Part shown: piece by piece, positions 16,006-25,392 of the stretch
How the letters are laid out: each line of letters opens with the position of its first letter
Position numbering within the stretch: the first letter of the stretch is position 1
DNA from: Pedobacter metabolipauper
Lineage (GTDB): Bacteria; Bacteroidota; Bacteroidia; Sphingobacteriales; Sphingobacteriaceae
Assembly (NCBI RefSeq): GCF_004362715.1
Contig: NZ_SNYC01000004.1
Location: forward strand, 1-64,000
Direction: 5' to 3'
DNA: 64,000 bases
Notes under the pieces: model-generated
Seen by the model: the letters and a program-made list of their open reading frames with translations, nothing else
Told to the model about the DNA's origin: nothing
The model's database searches: none
Translations under genes and position numbers: made by a program

Positions 16006-16534
16006 TACTTTTTAAAAGATATTGCTCAAACTCCTTTAGCCGCTCGCGCTGCCCTTTACGGGGATTAATAAACGTTCTTACCTTTTTTACCAGCGCAAAG
16101 GCATCCTCAAAAGTTAATCCGGTTTTAATCAGATAAGCAATGGCCATAGTCGGCCCGCGGCCAAGCCCCTGCCTGCAATGGATATATACCTTTCCGCCTT
16201 TTTTAACTTGCTTATCTGCAAAATCAGCTCCACGCATCAGCACTTCCAGATCCGGTGGCGTATTGTCTTCAGTTGGCAAATGCAGATAGCTAAACCCCTC
16301 ATACTGTGCCTCACTGTAAACTGAATGGATCCGCATATTAATAATAGCAGTTACACCCAATGCCTTAAGTTTTCTTAAACCCACTAAATTATACTGGCTT
16401 CCAAGAAAAAGATCTGCAGTGATCTGGCTTCGTTTAAGTGTAGGCAGACCAGCAATAACACGGTATAAATTATCGTATACCTTATGAAAGAAAATAACGA
16501 CCAGCGTTAGGATACTTCTAATTTTTGTAAACAT
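15995..16534 (-). CDS. Dual-specificity-type protein phosphatase
   Basis: The 179-residue product has the cysteine phosphatase P-loop YIHCRQGLGRGPTMAIAY with Cys120 and Arg126 (HCx5R), and a plausible general-acid aspartate in LHLPTEDNTPPDL. An N-terminal hydrophobic stretch (ILTLVVIFFHKVYD) may anchor it in the membrane. Such enzymes dephosphorylate proteins, lipids or nucleotides; the substrate is not readable. It starts 4 bases after the stop of the diacylglycerol-kinase-like gene, so the pair is probably one operon, which hints at a lipid phosphate substrate (inference). Confidence 0.85.
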   Translation of the reverse strand: MFTKIRSILTLVVIFFHKVYDNLYRVIAGLPTLKRSQITADLFLGSQYNLVGLRKLKALGVTAIINMRIHSVYSEAQYEGFSYLHLPTEDNTPPDLEVLMRGADFADKQVKKGGKVYIHCRQGLGRGPTMAIAYLIKTGLTFEDAFALVKKVRTFINPRKGQRERLKEFEQYLLKSKKP

Positions 16535-16538
16535 ATAT

Positions 16539-17444
16539 TTAACTGGTCTTTACAGGTACTAAAATTTGAATAGAAGAGGGAACCACTTCGATACTTATCT
16601 TTTTGGCGGACACCTCGCGGTCATCGCAGATAAAATTTTGCGTTTCAGGCATGGTGATCACAATCCGTTTACACTGCCAGTGCATCACCGCTTCGGTTTC
16701 GGTATGAAGCAGCGTGCTGCCTGCAACTTTAAGTAAGGAGACCAAACCGGCATCTTTAAGAAGCACCACATCCAGCAGCCCATCGGTAATACTAATGCCC
16801 GGCTGTAAGGAGAAATCACCAATTCCTATATGGCCAGAATTGGTTACAGTGAGCGAGACAGCCGTCTCCTCAAAAAGCTGTCCATCAATTTCCATTTTAT
16901 AAAGGAGAGGTTCTGCATTGCCGATGGTTTTAACTGCAGTAATGCCATAAGCCAACTGCCCCATATTTTCTTTCAGACTGCGGTCTGCCTGCAATACCAT
17001 GTCGGCCATAATTCCCATGTTTATACGGAGCACAAAGGGCTGATCGTCCAGCAGCCCCATATCGATTGATCTCAATGTTCCGCCTTCACCAATTAATACC
17101 TCTATGGCCGATTCGGTATCTAACGGAATTCCAAGCTCCTTAGCCATCACATTTGCGGTTCCGCCAGAAATAATGGCCATGGGCATCTTTGTGCCATGTA
17201 GTGCCGCTGCCACTTCCGTTACGCAACCATCGCCGCCATACACTGCAATCAGATCCGTTTTTCCAATCAGCTCACGCGCAATATCGCCAGCACTTTTGTT
17301 CTTTTTAGTAATGGCAACATCCCATTCTATGCCGCTGCCATCCAAAACACGGTTAATGTAAGACAAGATAGGCTCCTCCTTACCGGAAGCTGGATTAATA
17401 ATAAAATAAACGTGTTTAAATTTCATAGCTACTATAGCTGGCAT
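16539..17444 (-). CDS. Diacylglycerol-kinase-family lipid kinase (YegS/BmrU-like)
   Basis: The 301-residue product begins with the family block YFIINPASGKEEPI, then the nucleotide-binding VYGGDGCVTEVAAALHGTK and the SGGTANVMAKELGIP motif. The C-terminal half is the usual beta-sandwich (GIGDFSLQPGISITDGLLDV). These cytoplasmic enzymes transfer phosphate from ATP to diacylglycerol or sphingoid-like lipids. A second ATG at 17424-17426 (MKFKHVYFI) fits the family start better; neither has a strong ribosome site. Coupled to the following phosphatase gene. Confidence 0.88.
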   Translation of the reverse strand: MPAIVAMKFKHVYFIINPASGKEEPILSYINRVLDGSGIEWDVAITKKNKSAGDIARELIGKTDLIAVYGGDGCVTEVAAALHGTKMPMAIISGGTANVMAKELGIPLDTESAIEVLIGEGGTLRSIDMGLLDDQPFVLRINMGIMADMVLQADRSLKENMGQLAYGITAVKTIGNAEPLLYKMEIDGQLFEETAVSLTVTNSGHIGIGDFSLQPGISITDGLLDVVLLKDAGLVSLLKVAGSTLLHTETEAVMHWQCKRIVITMPETQNFICDDREVSAKKISIEVVPSSIQILVPVKTS

Positions 17445-17538
17445 ACGCCTTAGTTACCAATAACAAGCTGGTAAGGCAATGGTTTACAAAGACATATTAA
17501 GCTTTTGTAAACAATGGTGCAGCCCATAGAATTACCTA

Positions 17539-17781
17539 TCAGTCTAGCGGATTGTTTAACTGAAAGGAAGTTAGCAAAGAAATGATCTCAGATCTTTTGA
17601 TGCTTCCAGGATCATGAAACTGCATAGAAAGTATAGCCTCAGGGATCTCTATGCTGCCTGTAGTAGTGCGTAGATAAATTCCAGTTTGTAAATTTTTAAA
17701 GGAAAGATAGTCTCCTACCAATGGATTGAGTTCTTGTAAACGGATAAGCAGTTCGTAAACAATGTATGTAGGAAATTGCAT
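17539..17781 (-). CDS. Small hypothetical protein (80 residues)
   Basis: The product reads MQFPTYIVYELLIRLQELNP, then LVGDYLSFKNLQTGIYLRTT and a helical end. It has no signal peptide, membrane segment or recognised motif. Codon use and the absence of competing frames make it plausible. It lies alone, about 95 bases downstream of which the lipid kinase gene starts on the same strand, separated by a 9-base inverted repeat (GTTTACAAA/TTTGTAAAC at 17482-17512). Confidence 0.55.
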   Translation of the reverse strand: MQFPTYIVYELLIRLQELNPLVGDYLSFKNLQTGIYLRTTTGSIEIPEAILSMQFHDPGSIKRSEIISLLTSFQLNNPLD

Positions 17782-17923
17782 TCCGTAAAGTTATGGTAAC
17801 TTTTAAATAACATAAAATTATCATTATGTTAACAAACCGCCTAATTTGGAGCTAATCCTTAATATGGTTTTTAAATGCCTCCTTTATCTTGCATGCTGCA
17901 AAACAGTAAAAACCATTGTCCTG

Positions 17924-18592
17924 TTAATCATAAACCAGGGGCGCCTCATTATACATATGCTTGATAGAACTTAACTTGCCATTTTTAAAAAACAACCTTA
18001 CAGAAGACAATCCGCCCATCCCGTTATCTACAACTTCTGAAAAGGAAAAAGCCCATTCTGTATAATTAGCCATGTCAGGATCATAAGCCTTAGACAGGGT
18101 TTTATCGGGCAAAACGAGTTCATAACCGCTGTAAGCCGGCATCTGGTAAATGGCCAGTAATTTATCGTAGATCTCATTTACAGGATCATCTTTATGAATC
18201 GCAATCTCATCAGGGAGATCTTGTGGCCATTTTGCAACTTCGGCAGGCAAAGCGCCACCCGCACTAATGTAGGTCACTTTATCTGATCTAAATACAATAA
18301 CTGCCCTGTCTACACGTCCGGTATTGGTAATTACAGTAATGGCATGATAATACGCTAACAAATTCGCTACGTCTTCAGGTTTTGAAAAAGGCTTTCTGTA
18401 CACAATTCCCACCTCATTAAAACTTTTTTCCGGCCCTATACGCTGAAGCTGGGCAAAAACCTCAGCAGGCGAACTTCCGATCCGAATACCCCATTTTTCT
18501 CCCCTGGTAATGGTTTTGGTAAATGAAGATTCATCTTTTTTGCAGGAAAATAAAAGCACGGTTGAAAAAGCCAGTAAAAGTATTCTTTTCAT
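17924..18592 (-). CDS. Lipoprotein of unknown function
   Basis: The 222-residue product has a strong lipoprotein signal (MKRILLLAFSTVLLFSCKKD, Cys17). The mature protein contains GEKWGIRIGSSPAEVFAQLQ, typical of small alpha/beta domains in which a start-of-domain G.R.GSS...V...L pattern precedes strands, and a C-terminal strand region (GGLSSVRLFFKNGKLSSIKH). That pattern resembles SmpA/OmlA-like lipoproteins, but I am not sure. It should be anchored on the periplasmic or outer-membrane side. Confidence 0.65.
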   Translation of the reverse strand: MKRILLLAFSTVLLFSCKKDESSFTKTITRGEKWGIRIGSSPAEVFAQLQRIGPEKSFNEVGIVYRKPFSKPEDVANLLAYYHAITVITNTGRVDRAVIVFRSDKVTYISAGGALPAEVAKWPQDLPDEIAIHKDDPVNEIYDKLLAIYQMPAYSGYELVLPDKTLSKAYDPDMANYTEWAFSFSEVVDNGMGGLSSVRLFFKNGKLSSIKHMYNEAPLVYD

Positions 18593-18663
18593 ATAGATGG
18601 TTAATTAAACGTTTATAATTTATATAACGCATCTGCCTGCAAAATCGCTACAGCATTAGGTAT

Positions 18664-19521
18664 TTATTTCTTAATTCTTTTCATAACGGCTTTAGCTCTT
18701 TTATCAAACCTATCATTTGGCTTTGTATGAACTACTTTCTCTGGTTTTATATCATCAATGGTTATAATAGCTGGTATCAAAAGATCTTTGTGTTCAATTG
18801 ACTTGGTAGTTAAAACATCTTTATGATCATCATTTTGGGCTTTAAATGAATCTTCCGCTTCATTTCTCCCTTCAATAAACGCAGGACCAATACTTCCAAC
18901 ATACGCACTGTTAGAAATCTCATTTTTATCATCCGTGATAAAAGAAATGTAAGCATGCAGCTCATGGCCTTTAAAAGAGTCTGGTAACTCCATAAAGTCA
19001 GTTCCGGCATTCTTGCGGGCACCACTAAGGGTATAATAAGATTTCTTTAATGCCGGGGCGTACACCAACAACATAACCCTGGGTGTAGCCCGGTCATAAG
19101 ATTGATCAGCATCTATCTCCCAGCTAAACTGCACGCCATTATCCATAAGATTCACTATTGGATTCACAGCAACAGGAAGTTGCCCTTCAGACAGTCTAAC
19201 CTGTGCATAATCTATATTCAGATTGGGGTATTGACCCTGTAAGCTATGCTTTAGCTGGTATGATTTTGCCGCATTATTAGCAGAAAAGGACTGATTTTTT
19301 GAGATAAGTTCAAACCCTAAGGCCACAAATGAGGTCATGCTGTGGATCATCTCACCAATTACGCTCATCTTCTGCATATTCGCCAATTGCTTTACTGAAC
19401 GCGGTACGGTAGATTTTTTCTTTCTCTTCCTGATAAAGGCTTCACCGTTTCTAATAAAACCTTCTACATCACCTATGCATCCTTGTACTCCACCGAGTAT
19501 TCCATTTTTAATCCGTGCCAT
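18664..19521 (-). CDS. DUF6266 family protein
   Basis: The 285-residue product starts MARIKNGILGGVQGCIGDVE, with the N-terminal glycine-rich block and R-K-K-K segment characteristic of DUF6266 proteins of Bacteroidota (usually about 200-300 residues). The middle part (VQFSWEIDADQSYDRATPRV, then MLLVYAPALKKSYYTLSGAR) is a beta-sandwich-like domain. The lysine-rich C terminus (FDKRAKAVMKRIKK) is an extra tail. No signal peptide is seen; the function of the family is unknown. Confidence 0.8.
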   Translation of the reverse strand: MARIKNGILGGVQGCIGDVEGFIRNGEAFIRKRKKKSTVPRSVKQLANMQKMSVIGEMIHSMTSFVALGFELISKNQSFSANNAAKSYQLKHSLQGQYPNLNIDYAQVRLSEGQLPVAVNPIVNLMDNGVQFSWEIDADQSYDRATPRVMLLVYAPALKKSYYTLSGARKNAGTDFMELPDSFKGHELHAYISFITDDKNEISNSAYVGSIGPAFIEGRNEAEDSFKAQNDDHKDVLTTKSIEHKDLLIPAIITIDDIKPEKVVHTKPNDRFDKRAKAVMKRIKK

Positions 19522-19795
19522 AATTTTAAATTTTAATTATTATTTAAAACAACAACATACTGATTATCAATTTGTTTTACACGTCACCGCCACACATGTC
19601 TACTTTAAAGAAAATGCCTGGGATTATTTAACCAGATCACCAGCAATTGTTTACCAGTCCCGACTGAACAACCTCTGAACATATACTGGTTATAGACTGG
19701 AAACAAGCTGGTCAAATACAATTAACCAATAGGAAATTTTAGCCTGAATTTTAATTTGAAAAAAAGTATATTAGCTTATAATAATCATAACATCC

Positions 19796-20377
19796 TCACA
19801 GTTTATCGAGTTTAAAATACCCAAGGTGGATCTCATCTTCAGGCAAACCAGCAGATGGGGTAATCTGAATGTGGTACTTTTCTTTGTGCGCCGGATTTAA
19901 TATCTCTTCTATTTTATAGATATCGTCTACATCGACCCCATACTTTTCATCAATGTGCGAGTTGGCACCTTTAATGGTATTGGATTTAAAAAACAGGGTT
20001 TTCTTTGCATCCTGAATGGCCAATGCGCGATTTTCCTGCACGGTTAAAATGGTATAATGCTGTTCCTCCAGCTTATTGGTTTGGTAACCGCCGAGGTTAA
20101 TAAAGAACAGCTTCTTATCAGATAAAACCGGAGCTTGTTCCTTTAATATAACTTTGATCTCATAACCATCTACAGTATTTATTTCGCGCCAGCCGTCTAA
20201 ATGGATGCTGTTGCCAGCCTCAGGCCAAAATGCCTTAATTTCCGGAATAAGCTCTTTTAATGAGCTGCCGATCCCAAAAAAGTAGTCATGTTGTTCAACA
20301 TTTCTCTTAGGCGCTTTTGAGCCCAGCAATAAAAGGTACAGCTTAAGGTTAGTTGGGGATTGTGGTAATGTGCTCAT
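19796..20377 (-). CDS. DUF1543 domain protein
   Basis: The 193-residue product has the DUF1543 pattern LKLYLLLLGSKAPKRNVEQH, DYFFGIGSSLKELIPEIKAF and W.E....HLDGW, followed by a second half that partly repeats the motif (KLFFINLGGYQTNKLEEQHY). DUF1543 proteins are small and of unknown function. The first 28 bases overlap the end of the FAD-protein gene, so the two are translationally coupled; a joint role is inferred. Confidence 0.85.
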   Translation of the reverse strand: MSTLPQSPTNLKLYLLLLGSKAPKRNVEQHDYFFGIGSSLKELIPEIKAFWPEAGNSIHLDGWREINTVDGYEIKVILKEQAPVLSDKKLFFINLGGYQTNKLEEQHYTILTVQENRALAIQDAKKTLFFKSNTIKGANSHIDEKYGVDVDDIYKIEEILNPAHKEKYHIQITPSAGLPEDEIHLGYFKLDKL

Positions 20378-22109
20378 AGTTTAGTATACTTTTAACAATT
20401 GCGGCCGAGGCTGCTTCGCAAAAATCCAGTCCGGAATAATCCGGGTTGTATCCGCCTATATAGGGCACAGCCATAATATAAACGCGTTCATTTAATGCAT
20501 TGTATTCATCAACGGCCTGAAAGTTATCATTAATTGTGATTCCCGGAACCCTAAGATAATAATTTCCTTTATCATCGCTTTCTACATTTTTATTTCCGTT
20601 CTCCTTAGCTTCTATACCAGCTTTGGCGATTTTGAACTTTAACCGCGCCGGACTAACGGTTTTGCGCGACAATAAACTTTTATAGGGCAACTCTTCAAAG
20701 GACAGATGCGGCTGGCCTACACAATCCACAAAGGTTTTAAAATATGGAGATTGCTTTTTTCCGCTTTCATCAATATAGTGATAAACTACCCCGCCTTCTG
20801 TTTTAGGCTCGGCATCACTATCATCACCTACAGGAACAATATCCAGTATACCCGCATCGTACAATGCCAGCATCTCCTGTACCGAACTTTGAGGAATAAA
20901 GGCAATAACGATAGAGATTAGTGGCATCAACACTTTTTGAAGCCTTTGCATATCTTCTGCACACAAGTATTTTGCCGGGTAGTTCATGGCAAAACTGAGT
21001 ACGGCAAGCATCTCTTTCCAGTAAACAGATTCTTTACGTTTGATGGATTTTTCTGCTTCTGCATATTCCGCCTTAAACAATTGAAAAGGTTCTACCCGCT
21101 CACGTAATTCCATCATGGCATCTACAAACGTCTCCAGGTCCATGTCTTTGATCTGCTCATAAAATCCCGGTTCTTTATCGCGGAATAAATCCTTGAAGTT
21201 CCGTTCAAATACAAAATCAAGCGACAGGAAACCTTCATGCTCTGCCCGGTTGGCTTCGATCTCTTCACGGCCCAGCAATGAATCCTTTAACAAATGCGGA
21301 TCTTCCAGGTGAAAGCGGATTGCGGGCAACATCCCGTTCCTGGAATGCATAACCAGCCTGAAATCTGCACTGTCATCTGTCAGTTTGTAAGTTACTTTGC
21401 CAGCATTATCCGTGTTAAAGTTTCCATTACTGCGGGCAAGTGTGCGAATTGCATCTATTGCGGTAAGCGATGAACCTTTAATGGCTATCGGGTGATTCAG
21501 TTTTTGAGCCAATTTAGCTGGTGGATAAGGAGAGTCGTAATAACCAGGAATAATGCCCTCATGTTTAAACGGCCAGTTGTGACCCGTACAAATGACTACA
21601 TGATCATATGCGCGTTCTTCATGATCTCCGCTTTCATCTGGCTTCTGACCATTTACCTCCACCGATACACGGTTTTGTTCCGCGTAATCGATAATATCAG
21701 TCACAGGGCTGTTCAAATATATATTGGTTTGAATCCCTACTTTTTCAGCCTGTTGCTGTAGTAAGTTAAACTGTGCAGACAGGTACATTCCAAAAAGCAG
21801 GCGCGGCATCACCTTATAATCATTAAAATGGTCGGGGTCTATCCGAAAGCGGTTAAGGATATCTACCGGAACCGTGTGGACCCATTCGGCAACGGAGGTA
21901 ACCAGTTCTGGTATTTCATTGCCGGATACATTGGTAATGTGCTCATCATTGGCACCTTCTCCGCTATACGGCATACCAGAACCAAGTTGTGTCTTTCTTT
22001 CAAAAATATCCAGGATAAGATCCGTTCTGCCAGAATCTACAAACCTTTTATACATAAATAAGCCGCTAGGCCCGCCACCAAGAATAGCAATGCGTGTTTT
22101 GTGTTTCAA
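20349..22109 (-). CDS. FAD/NAD(P)-binding oxidoreductase-like protein
   Basis: The 586-residue product opens with a Rossmann dinucleotide motif (RIAILGGGPSGLFMYKRF) and continues with the features of the NAD_binding_9 type FAD-dependent family: LDIFERKTQLGSGMPYSGEG, HITNVSGNEIPEL, DHVVICTGHNWPF and a second nucleotide site IAIKGSSLTAIDAIRTLARS. The C-terminal part (YIMAVPYIGGYNPDYSGLDF) closes the FAD site. Substrate unknown. Together with the overlapping DUF1543 gene it forms a two-gene operon. Confidence 0.85.
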   Translation of the reverse strand: MKHKTRIAILGGGPSGLFMYKRFVDSGRTDLILDIFERKTQLGSGMPYSGEGANDEHITNVSGNEIPELVTSVAEWVHTVPVDILNRFRIDPDHFNDYKVMPRLLFGMYLSAQFNLLQQQAEKVGIQTNIYLNSPVTDIIDYAEQNRVSVEVNGQKPDESGDHEERAYDHVVICTGHNWPFKHEGIIPGYYDSPYPPAKLAQKLNHPIAIKGSSLTAIDAIRTLARSNGNFNTDNAGKVTYKLTDDSADFRLVMHSRNGMLPAIRFHLEDPHLLKDSLLGREEIEANRAEHEGFLSLDFVFERNFKDLFRDKEPGFYEQIKDMDLETFVDAMMELRERVEPFQLFKAEYAEAEKSIKRKESVYWKEMLAVLSFAMNYPAKYLCAEDMQRLQKVLMPLISIVIAFIPQSSVQEMLALYDAGILDIVPVGDDSDAEPKTEGGVVYHYIDESGKKQSPYFKTFVDCVGQPHLSFEELPYKSLLSRKTVSPARLKFKIAKAGIEAKENGNKNVESDDKGNYYLRVPGITINDNFQAVDEYNALNERVYIMAVPYIGGYNPDYSGLDFCEAASAAIVKSILNYEHITTIPN

Positions 22110-22265
22110 TTTATTAAGGTCTTAATTAAAGCGTAGATTTTATAATCGAATAAGACAACAATAACGGATCACTTTAGTTTGGAGACATCAAACATTCAAT
22201 GCCACATACCAAATCTAATGTTATATTGAAGCCAATTGCAAAATACTAAACCGAATCTATAAGGA

Positions 22266-22799
22266 TTACAGTTTAGTATTCTGCAACATAGAATCCAGTA
22301 TCTTCAAGGCACTATCTCTTTCTCATTTGTAATAGGATATTGCCACACTTACAACTTTATTGTTTGTTTTGTTCACCGCCAATGTCAATATACTCCCTAT
22401 ATCCGTCCGATCATATTCAGCTTGCATAATCCAAATTTTATAATCATTTATATATTTAATTTCAGATTTATAAAAAGCCGGTCTTGATCGTATACTTGTG
22501 CCATCACTTGAATTTTTAGTATCCTCCAAATGGGTTTCGCCCACTTTACCTGACACTGCATTTATTTTTACTAACGTATTTCCAATTTTATAAAGCTCCC
22601 CAACCTTAGAATCCGATCTAATTACTGAATAGCGAGGATCAGTAAGTCCCATGTTTTTCATATTTGATTCTGATGCTTTTTCAGAACCTTTAGGCAAACT
22701 ACTGATTACACTTTTTATAGGTATCTGCTCTTGGGCAACTCCATTTAGATTCATGATAAATATTATAATTATCGTAGCTACTGTTTGTATATGTTTCAT
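22266..22799 (-). pseudogene. Tandem array member A1, cut by a nonsense codon
   Basis: The gene encodes a signal peptide (MKHIQTVATIIIIFIMNLNG) and a mature part starting QEQIPIKSVISSLPKGSEKA. The open frame stops at 22323 with ISYYK, but the reading frame continues after a single TGA as ERDSALKILDSMLQNTKL to a TAA at 22266-22268. The intact sister A2 reads SYEKREREIALKTLDSILQN there. So A1 has lost its last 18 residues; a shortened 158-residue product is still possible. Function of the family is unknown; the proteins should be periplasmic or secreted. Confidence 0.7.
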
Positions 22800-22871
22800 A
22801 ATTATAAAATGGTTACCTAATTAACAAACCAGTCAGCTTCTTCTATAGAATACACAATAGTATCCTACTTT

Positions 22872-23408
22872 CTAAATTTTAATATTTTCCAAAATGGACT
22901 CTAATGTTTTCAATACATCTGCTTTCTCAGCCTTCCTATAATAAATTGCCCCGGAAACAGTTTTATCGTTCAACTTATTAACACCGTAGAAATCGATCCT
23001 TCCATTTTTAGAGTGCTTTGAATCATAATGAATAATTAAAAATTTACGTGCATTCAGAACTCTGTATTCAGACCTATAAGATCCTGAATATTCGGAAAAT
23101 AGAAGATCAAAATATTCCATTCGTTGTTCTAAATAATTAGACGGGACTTTACCTTTAAACCCATTTAATTGCAACACAGTTTTGTCGACGGAATAATATA
23201 TACTGGTTTTATCGTTACTACGTATTTTTGATTCCTTATAATTAATTAAATCCGATGAATCAACAACAGAGCGAGACAGCTTTTTAGCACCTTTTGGCAG
23301 GTTAAAACTGGATACATTCTTTAAGGGCACTTCTACTTCTTGTCCTAAAGCATTAAAATTTAGCATTAAAACAATAATCAATAAGTTTAATATTTTAATA
23401 AGTTTCAT
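22872..23408 (-). CDS. Tandem array member B1, small secreted protein
   Basis: The product of about 178 residues starts at the ATG at 23406-23408 (MKLIKILNLLIIVLMLNFNA), matching sister B2; the frame is open two codons further to a GTG. The mature part has VPLKNVSSFNLPKGAKKLSR, a KVPSNYLEQRMEYFDLLFSE helix and a basic C-terminal GAIYYRKAEKADVLKTLES. The (I/V)PLK.V.S..LPKGA.K block is shared with the A proteins, so A and B are distant paralogs. No known family was recognised. Confidence 0.7.
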   Translation of the reverse strand: MKLIKILNLLIIVLMLNFNALGQEVEVPLKNVSSFNLPKGAKKLSRSVVDSSDLINYKESKIRSNDKTSIYYSVDKTVLQLNGFKGKVPSNYLEQRMEYFDLLFSEYSGSYRSEYRVLNARKFLIIHYDSKHSKNGRIDFYGVNKLNDKTVSGAIYYRKAEKADVLKTLESILENIKI

Positions 23409-23481
23409 GTTCACAATCAGTTAAGGTAAGCAAGGATTTGAATTGACATTTTTGAAATTTTTCCTTGTTAGAATAATATAA

Positions 23482-24009
23482 TTACATCTTAATGTTCTGA
23501 AGTATAGAATCTAATGTTTTCAAGGCAATCTCCCTCTCTCTTTTTTCATAGGACATTACAACAACTACTATCTTATTGCTTGTTTTATTCACAACCGACG
23601 TCATTATCTCTCCTATATCAGCAGAACTAAATTCTGACTGCCTAATCCAAACTTTATAATTACTTATAAAGTTAATATCAGATTTGTAAAAAGCCGGATT
23701 TAATCCTCGATATTGATAATCCATTGATTTTTTAGTTTCTTCCAAATGATCTTCGCTCATTTTGCCTGACGCTGCATTTATTTTCACAAGAACATTTCCA
23801 ATTTTGTAAATTTCGCCGACCTTAGAATTGGAGTGAATTATTGGATTACGGGCGACGGCAATATTGATTGTTTTCAATTCGAATATCCTTTCAGAACCTT
23901 TAGGCAAACTACTGATTACACTTTTTATAGGTATCTGCTCTTGGGCAAGTCCGTTGAAATTCATGATAAACACTATGATTATCACTACTACTGTTTGTAT
24001 AATTTTCAT
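23482..24009 (-). CDS. Tandem array member A2, small secreted protein (intact)
   Basis: The 175-residue product has a signal peptide (MKIIQTVVVIIIVFIMNFNG) and mature part QEQIPIKSVISSLPKGSERI, then KVGEIYKIGNVLVKINAASG and the full C terminus VVVVMSYEKREREIALKTLD, SILQNIKM. It is the only A copy without a nonsense or frameshift change. Sixty bases around the mature N terminus (23889-23948) are identical to A1 (22679-22738), far above the similarity elsewhere, which suggests recent gene conversion. Confidence 0.72.
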   Translation of the reverse strand: MKIIQTVVVIIIVFIMNFNGLAQEQIPIKSVISSLPKGSERIFELKTINIAVARNPIIHSNSKVGEIYKIGNVLVKINAASGKMSEDHLEETKKSMDYQYRGLNPAFYKSDINFISNYKVWIRQSEFSSADIGEIMTSVVNKTSNKIVVVVMSYEKREREIALKTLDSILQNIKM

Positions 24010-24077
24010 AATTATAAAATGTTTAGCAAATTAACAAACCAAGCCAGCGCCTTCTATAAGAAGACATAATAAAATAC

Positions 24078-24617
24078 TTACTTCCTAAAGTTTATATTTT
24101 CTAATATAGATGCTAACGTCTTTAAAATGCTTGCCCTTTCTGTTTTTTTATAACAGAGTACACCAGAGACAAGTTTATCATTAGCTCTATTAACTCCATA
24201 AAAAGTCAATTTCCCATTGACAGATCTTTTAGATTCAGATTGTAGTACTAAAAATTTAGTATTTACTATAACTTTTAATTCGGACTTGTAATAACCTGAA
24301 TATTCTATAAACAACTGATCAAGTGATTCTTTACGTTCCTCCAAAAGATTGGACTTCACTTTTTCTCCTGATGCATTTAATCTTAATAATGCTTTATCAA
24401 TAGTATAATACTCGATTTTTTTATCGTTCAGCTTTACATCTAAATCTTTAAATTCTTTTAATTCAGACGAATCATTACCCAAAATTGATATTTTCTTAGC
24501 GCCCTTTGGTAAACTAAAGCTAATTATATCTTTTAAATTGCTAATCTCTTGACTTATCGCCTTATAATTTAGCATCAATGCTACGAGGAGAAGGTTTATT
24601 ATTTTTATAAGTTTCAT
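24078..24617 (-). CDS. Tandem array member B2, small secreted protein
   Basis: The 179-residue product has a signal peptide (MKLIKIINLLLVALMLNYKA) and mature part ISNLKDIISFSLPKGAKKIS. The middle (KVKSNLLEERKESLDQLFIE then YSGYYKSELKVIVNTKFLVL) aligns with B1, and the C terminus GVLCYKKTERASILKTLASI matches too. It appears intact. Its function is unknown, as for the rest of the array. Confidence 0.72.
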   Translation of the reverse strand: MKLIKIINLLLVALMLNYKAISQEISNLKDIISFSLPKGAKKISILGNDSSELKEFKDLDVKLNDKKIEYYTIDKALLRLNASGEKVKSNLLEERKESLDQLFIEYSGYYKSELKVIVNTKFLVLQSESKRSVNGKLTFYGVNRANDKLVSGVLCYKKTERASILKTLASILENINFRK

Positions 24618-24722
24618 ATTTAAAAAAGTAAAAAATTAACTTAAAAACAGTACAATCAGAATTTACTTTTCGCGATGTTTAATGAAGCCCGTAATTTTCC
24701 GACACAACAATAATTCAATTAA

Positions 24723-25255
24723 TCAAATTACAGTTTTAATATTCTGCAGTATAGAATCTAGTATTTTTAACGCACCATCTCTTTCTCCCTTATGATATGA
24801 TATTACAACGCTTACTACTTTACTGTTTGCTTATTAACAGCTAATACCGTTATATTTCCTATGTCAGATTCATCATACTCAGATTGTCCAATCCAAGCTT
24901 TACAAGTATTTAAATATTTAATCTCAGCTTTGTAAAAAGCTGGCTCAGACCCCGCTGTTGTTATATCACTTGCTTTTTTATGACCTTCCAAATGAGTTTC
25001 GCCAACTTCAGCTAACAATGCATTTATTTCACTAGTGCATTTCCAATCTTATAAATCTCCCCAAATTTAGAATCTGATTTTATTATAAGGTTTATCTGCA
25101 AGGCCAGTGGCCTTTATATATGATTCTGAGACTTTTTCCGAACCTTTGGTTAAGATACTGATTACCCTCTCAATAGGCAGTGCTTCTTGAGCCGCTATAT
25201 TTGACTTTAGAATAAATACTAAAAGTGTAGCGCCTACAATTTTTATAAATTTCAT
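24723..25255 (-). pseudogene. Tandem array member A3, multiply frameshifted
   Basis: The start (MKFIKIVGATLLVFILKSNI, then QEALPIERVISILTKGSEKV) is that of an A protein, but the frame breaks near 25080 (KPYNKIRF, stop), resumes as IIKSDSKFGEIYKIGNALVK, breaks again near 25030, resumes as INALLAEVGETHLEGHKKAS, and breaks a third time near 24830 before NSKVVSVVISYHKGERDGAL, KILDSILQNIKTVI and a TGA at 24723-24725. Three shifts make this a clear pseudogene. It is the most upstream and most decayed copy. Confidence 0.8.
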
Positions 25256-25392
25256 CTCGATAACGTTAATTAAACCTGAGCAGAAATAGAGGTATCAGAA
25301 TTACCTCTTGTATTAATAATTATGGTGAATATACTAATCATTCGGTTACTTTTTACATATATTACGGCATTTAAACAATCTCATTGAGATCT

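Noticed and set aside
17482..17512. Nine-base inverted repeat (GTTTACAAA/TTTGTAAAC) as a terminator
   Set aside because: The 13-base loop and missing T run make it weak; it is mentioned only with the neighbouring small gene.
22266..25255. The A/B repeats as a mobile element
   Set aside because: There is no transposase, no terminal inverted repeats and no target duplication; gene duplication explains the pattern.
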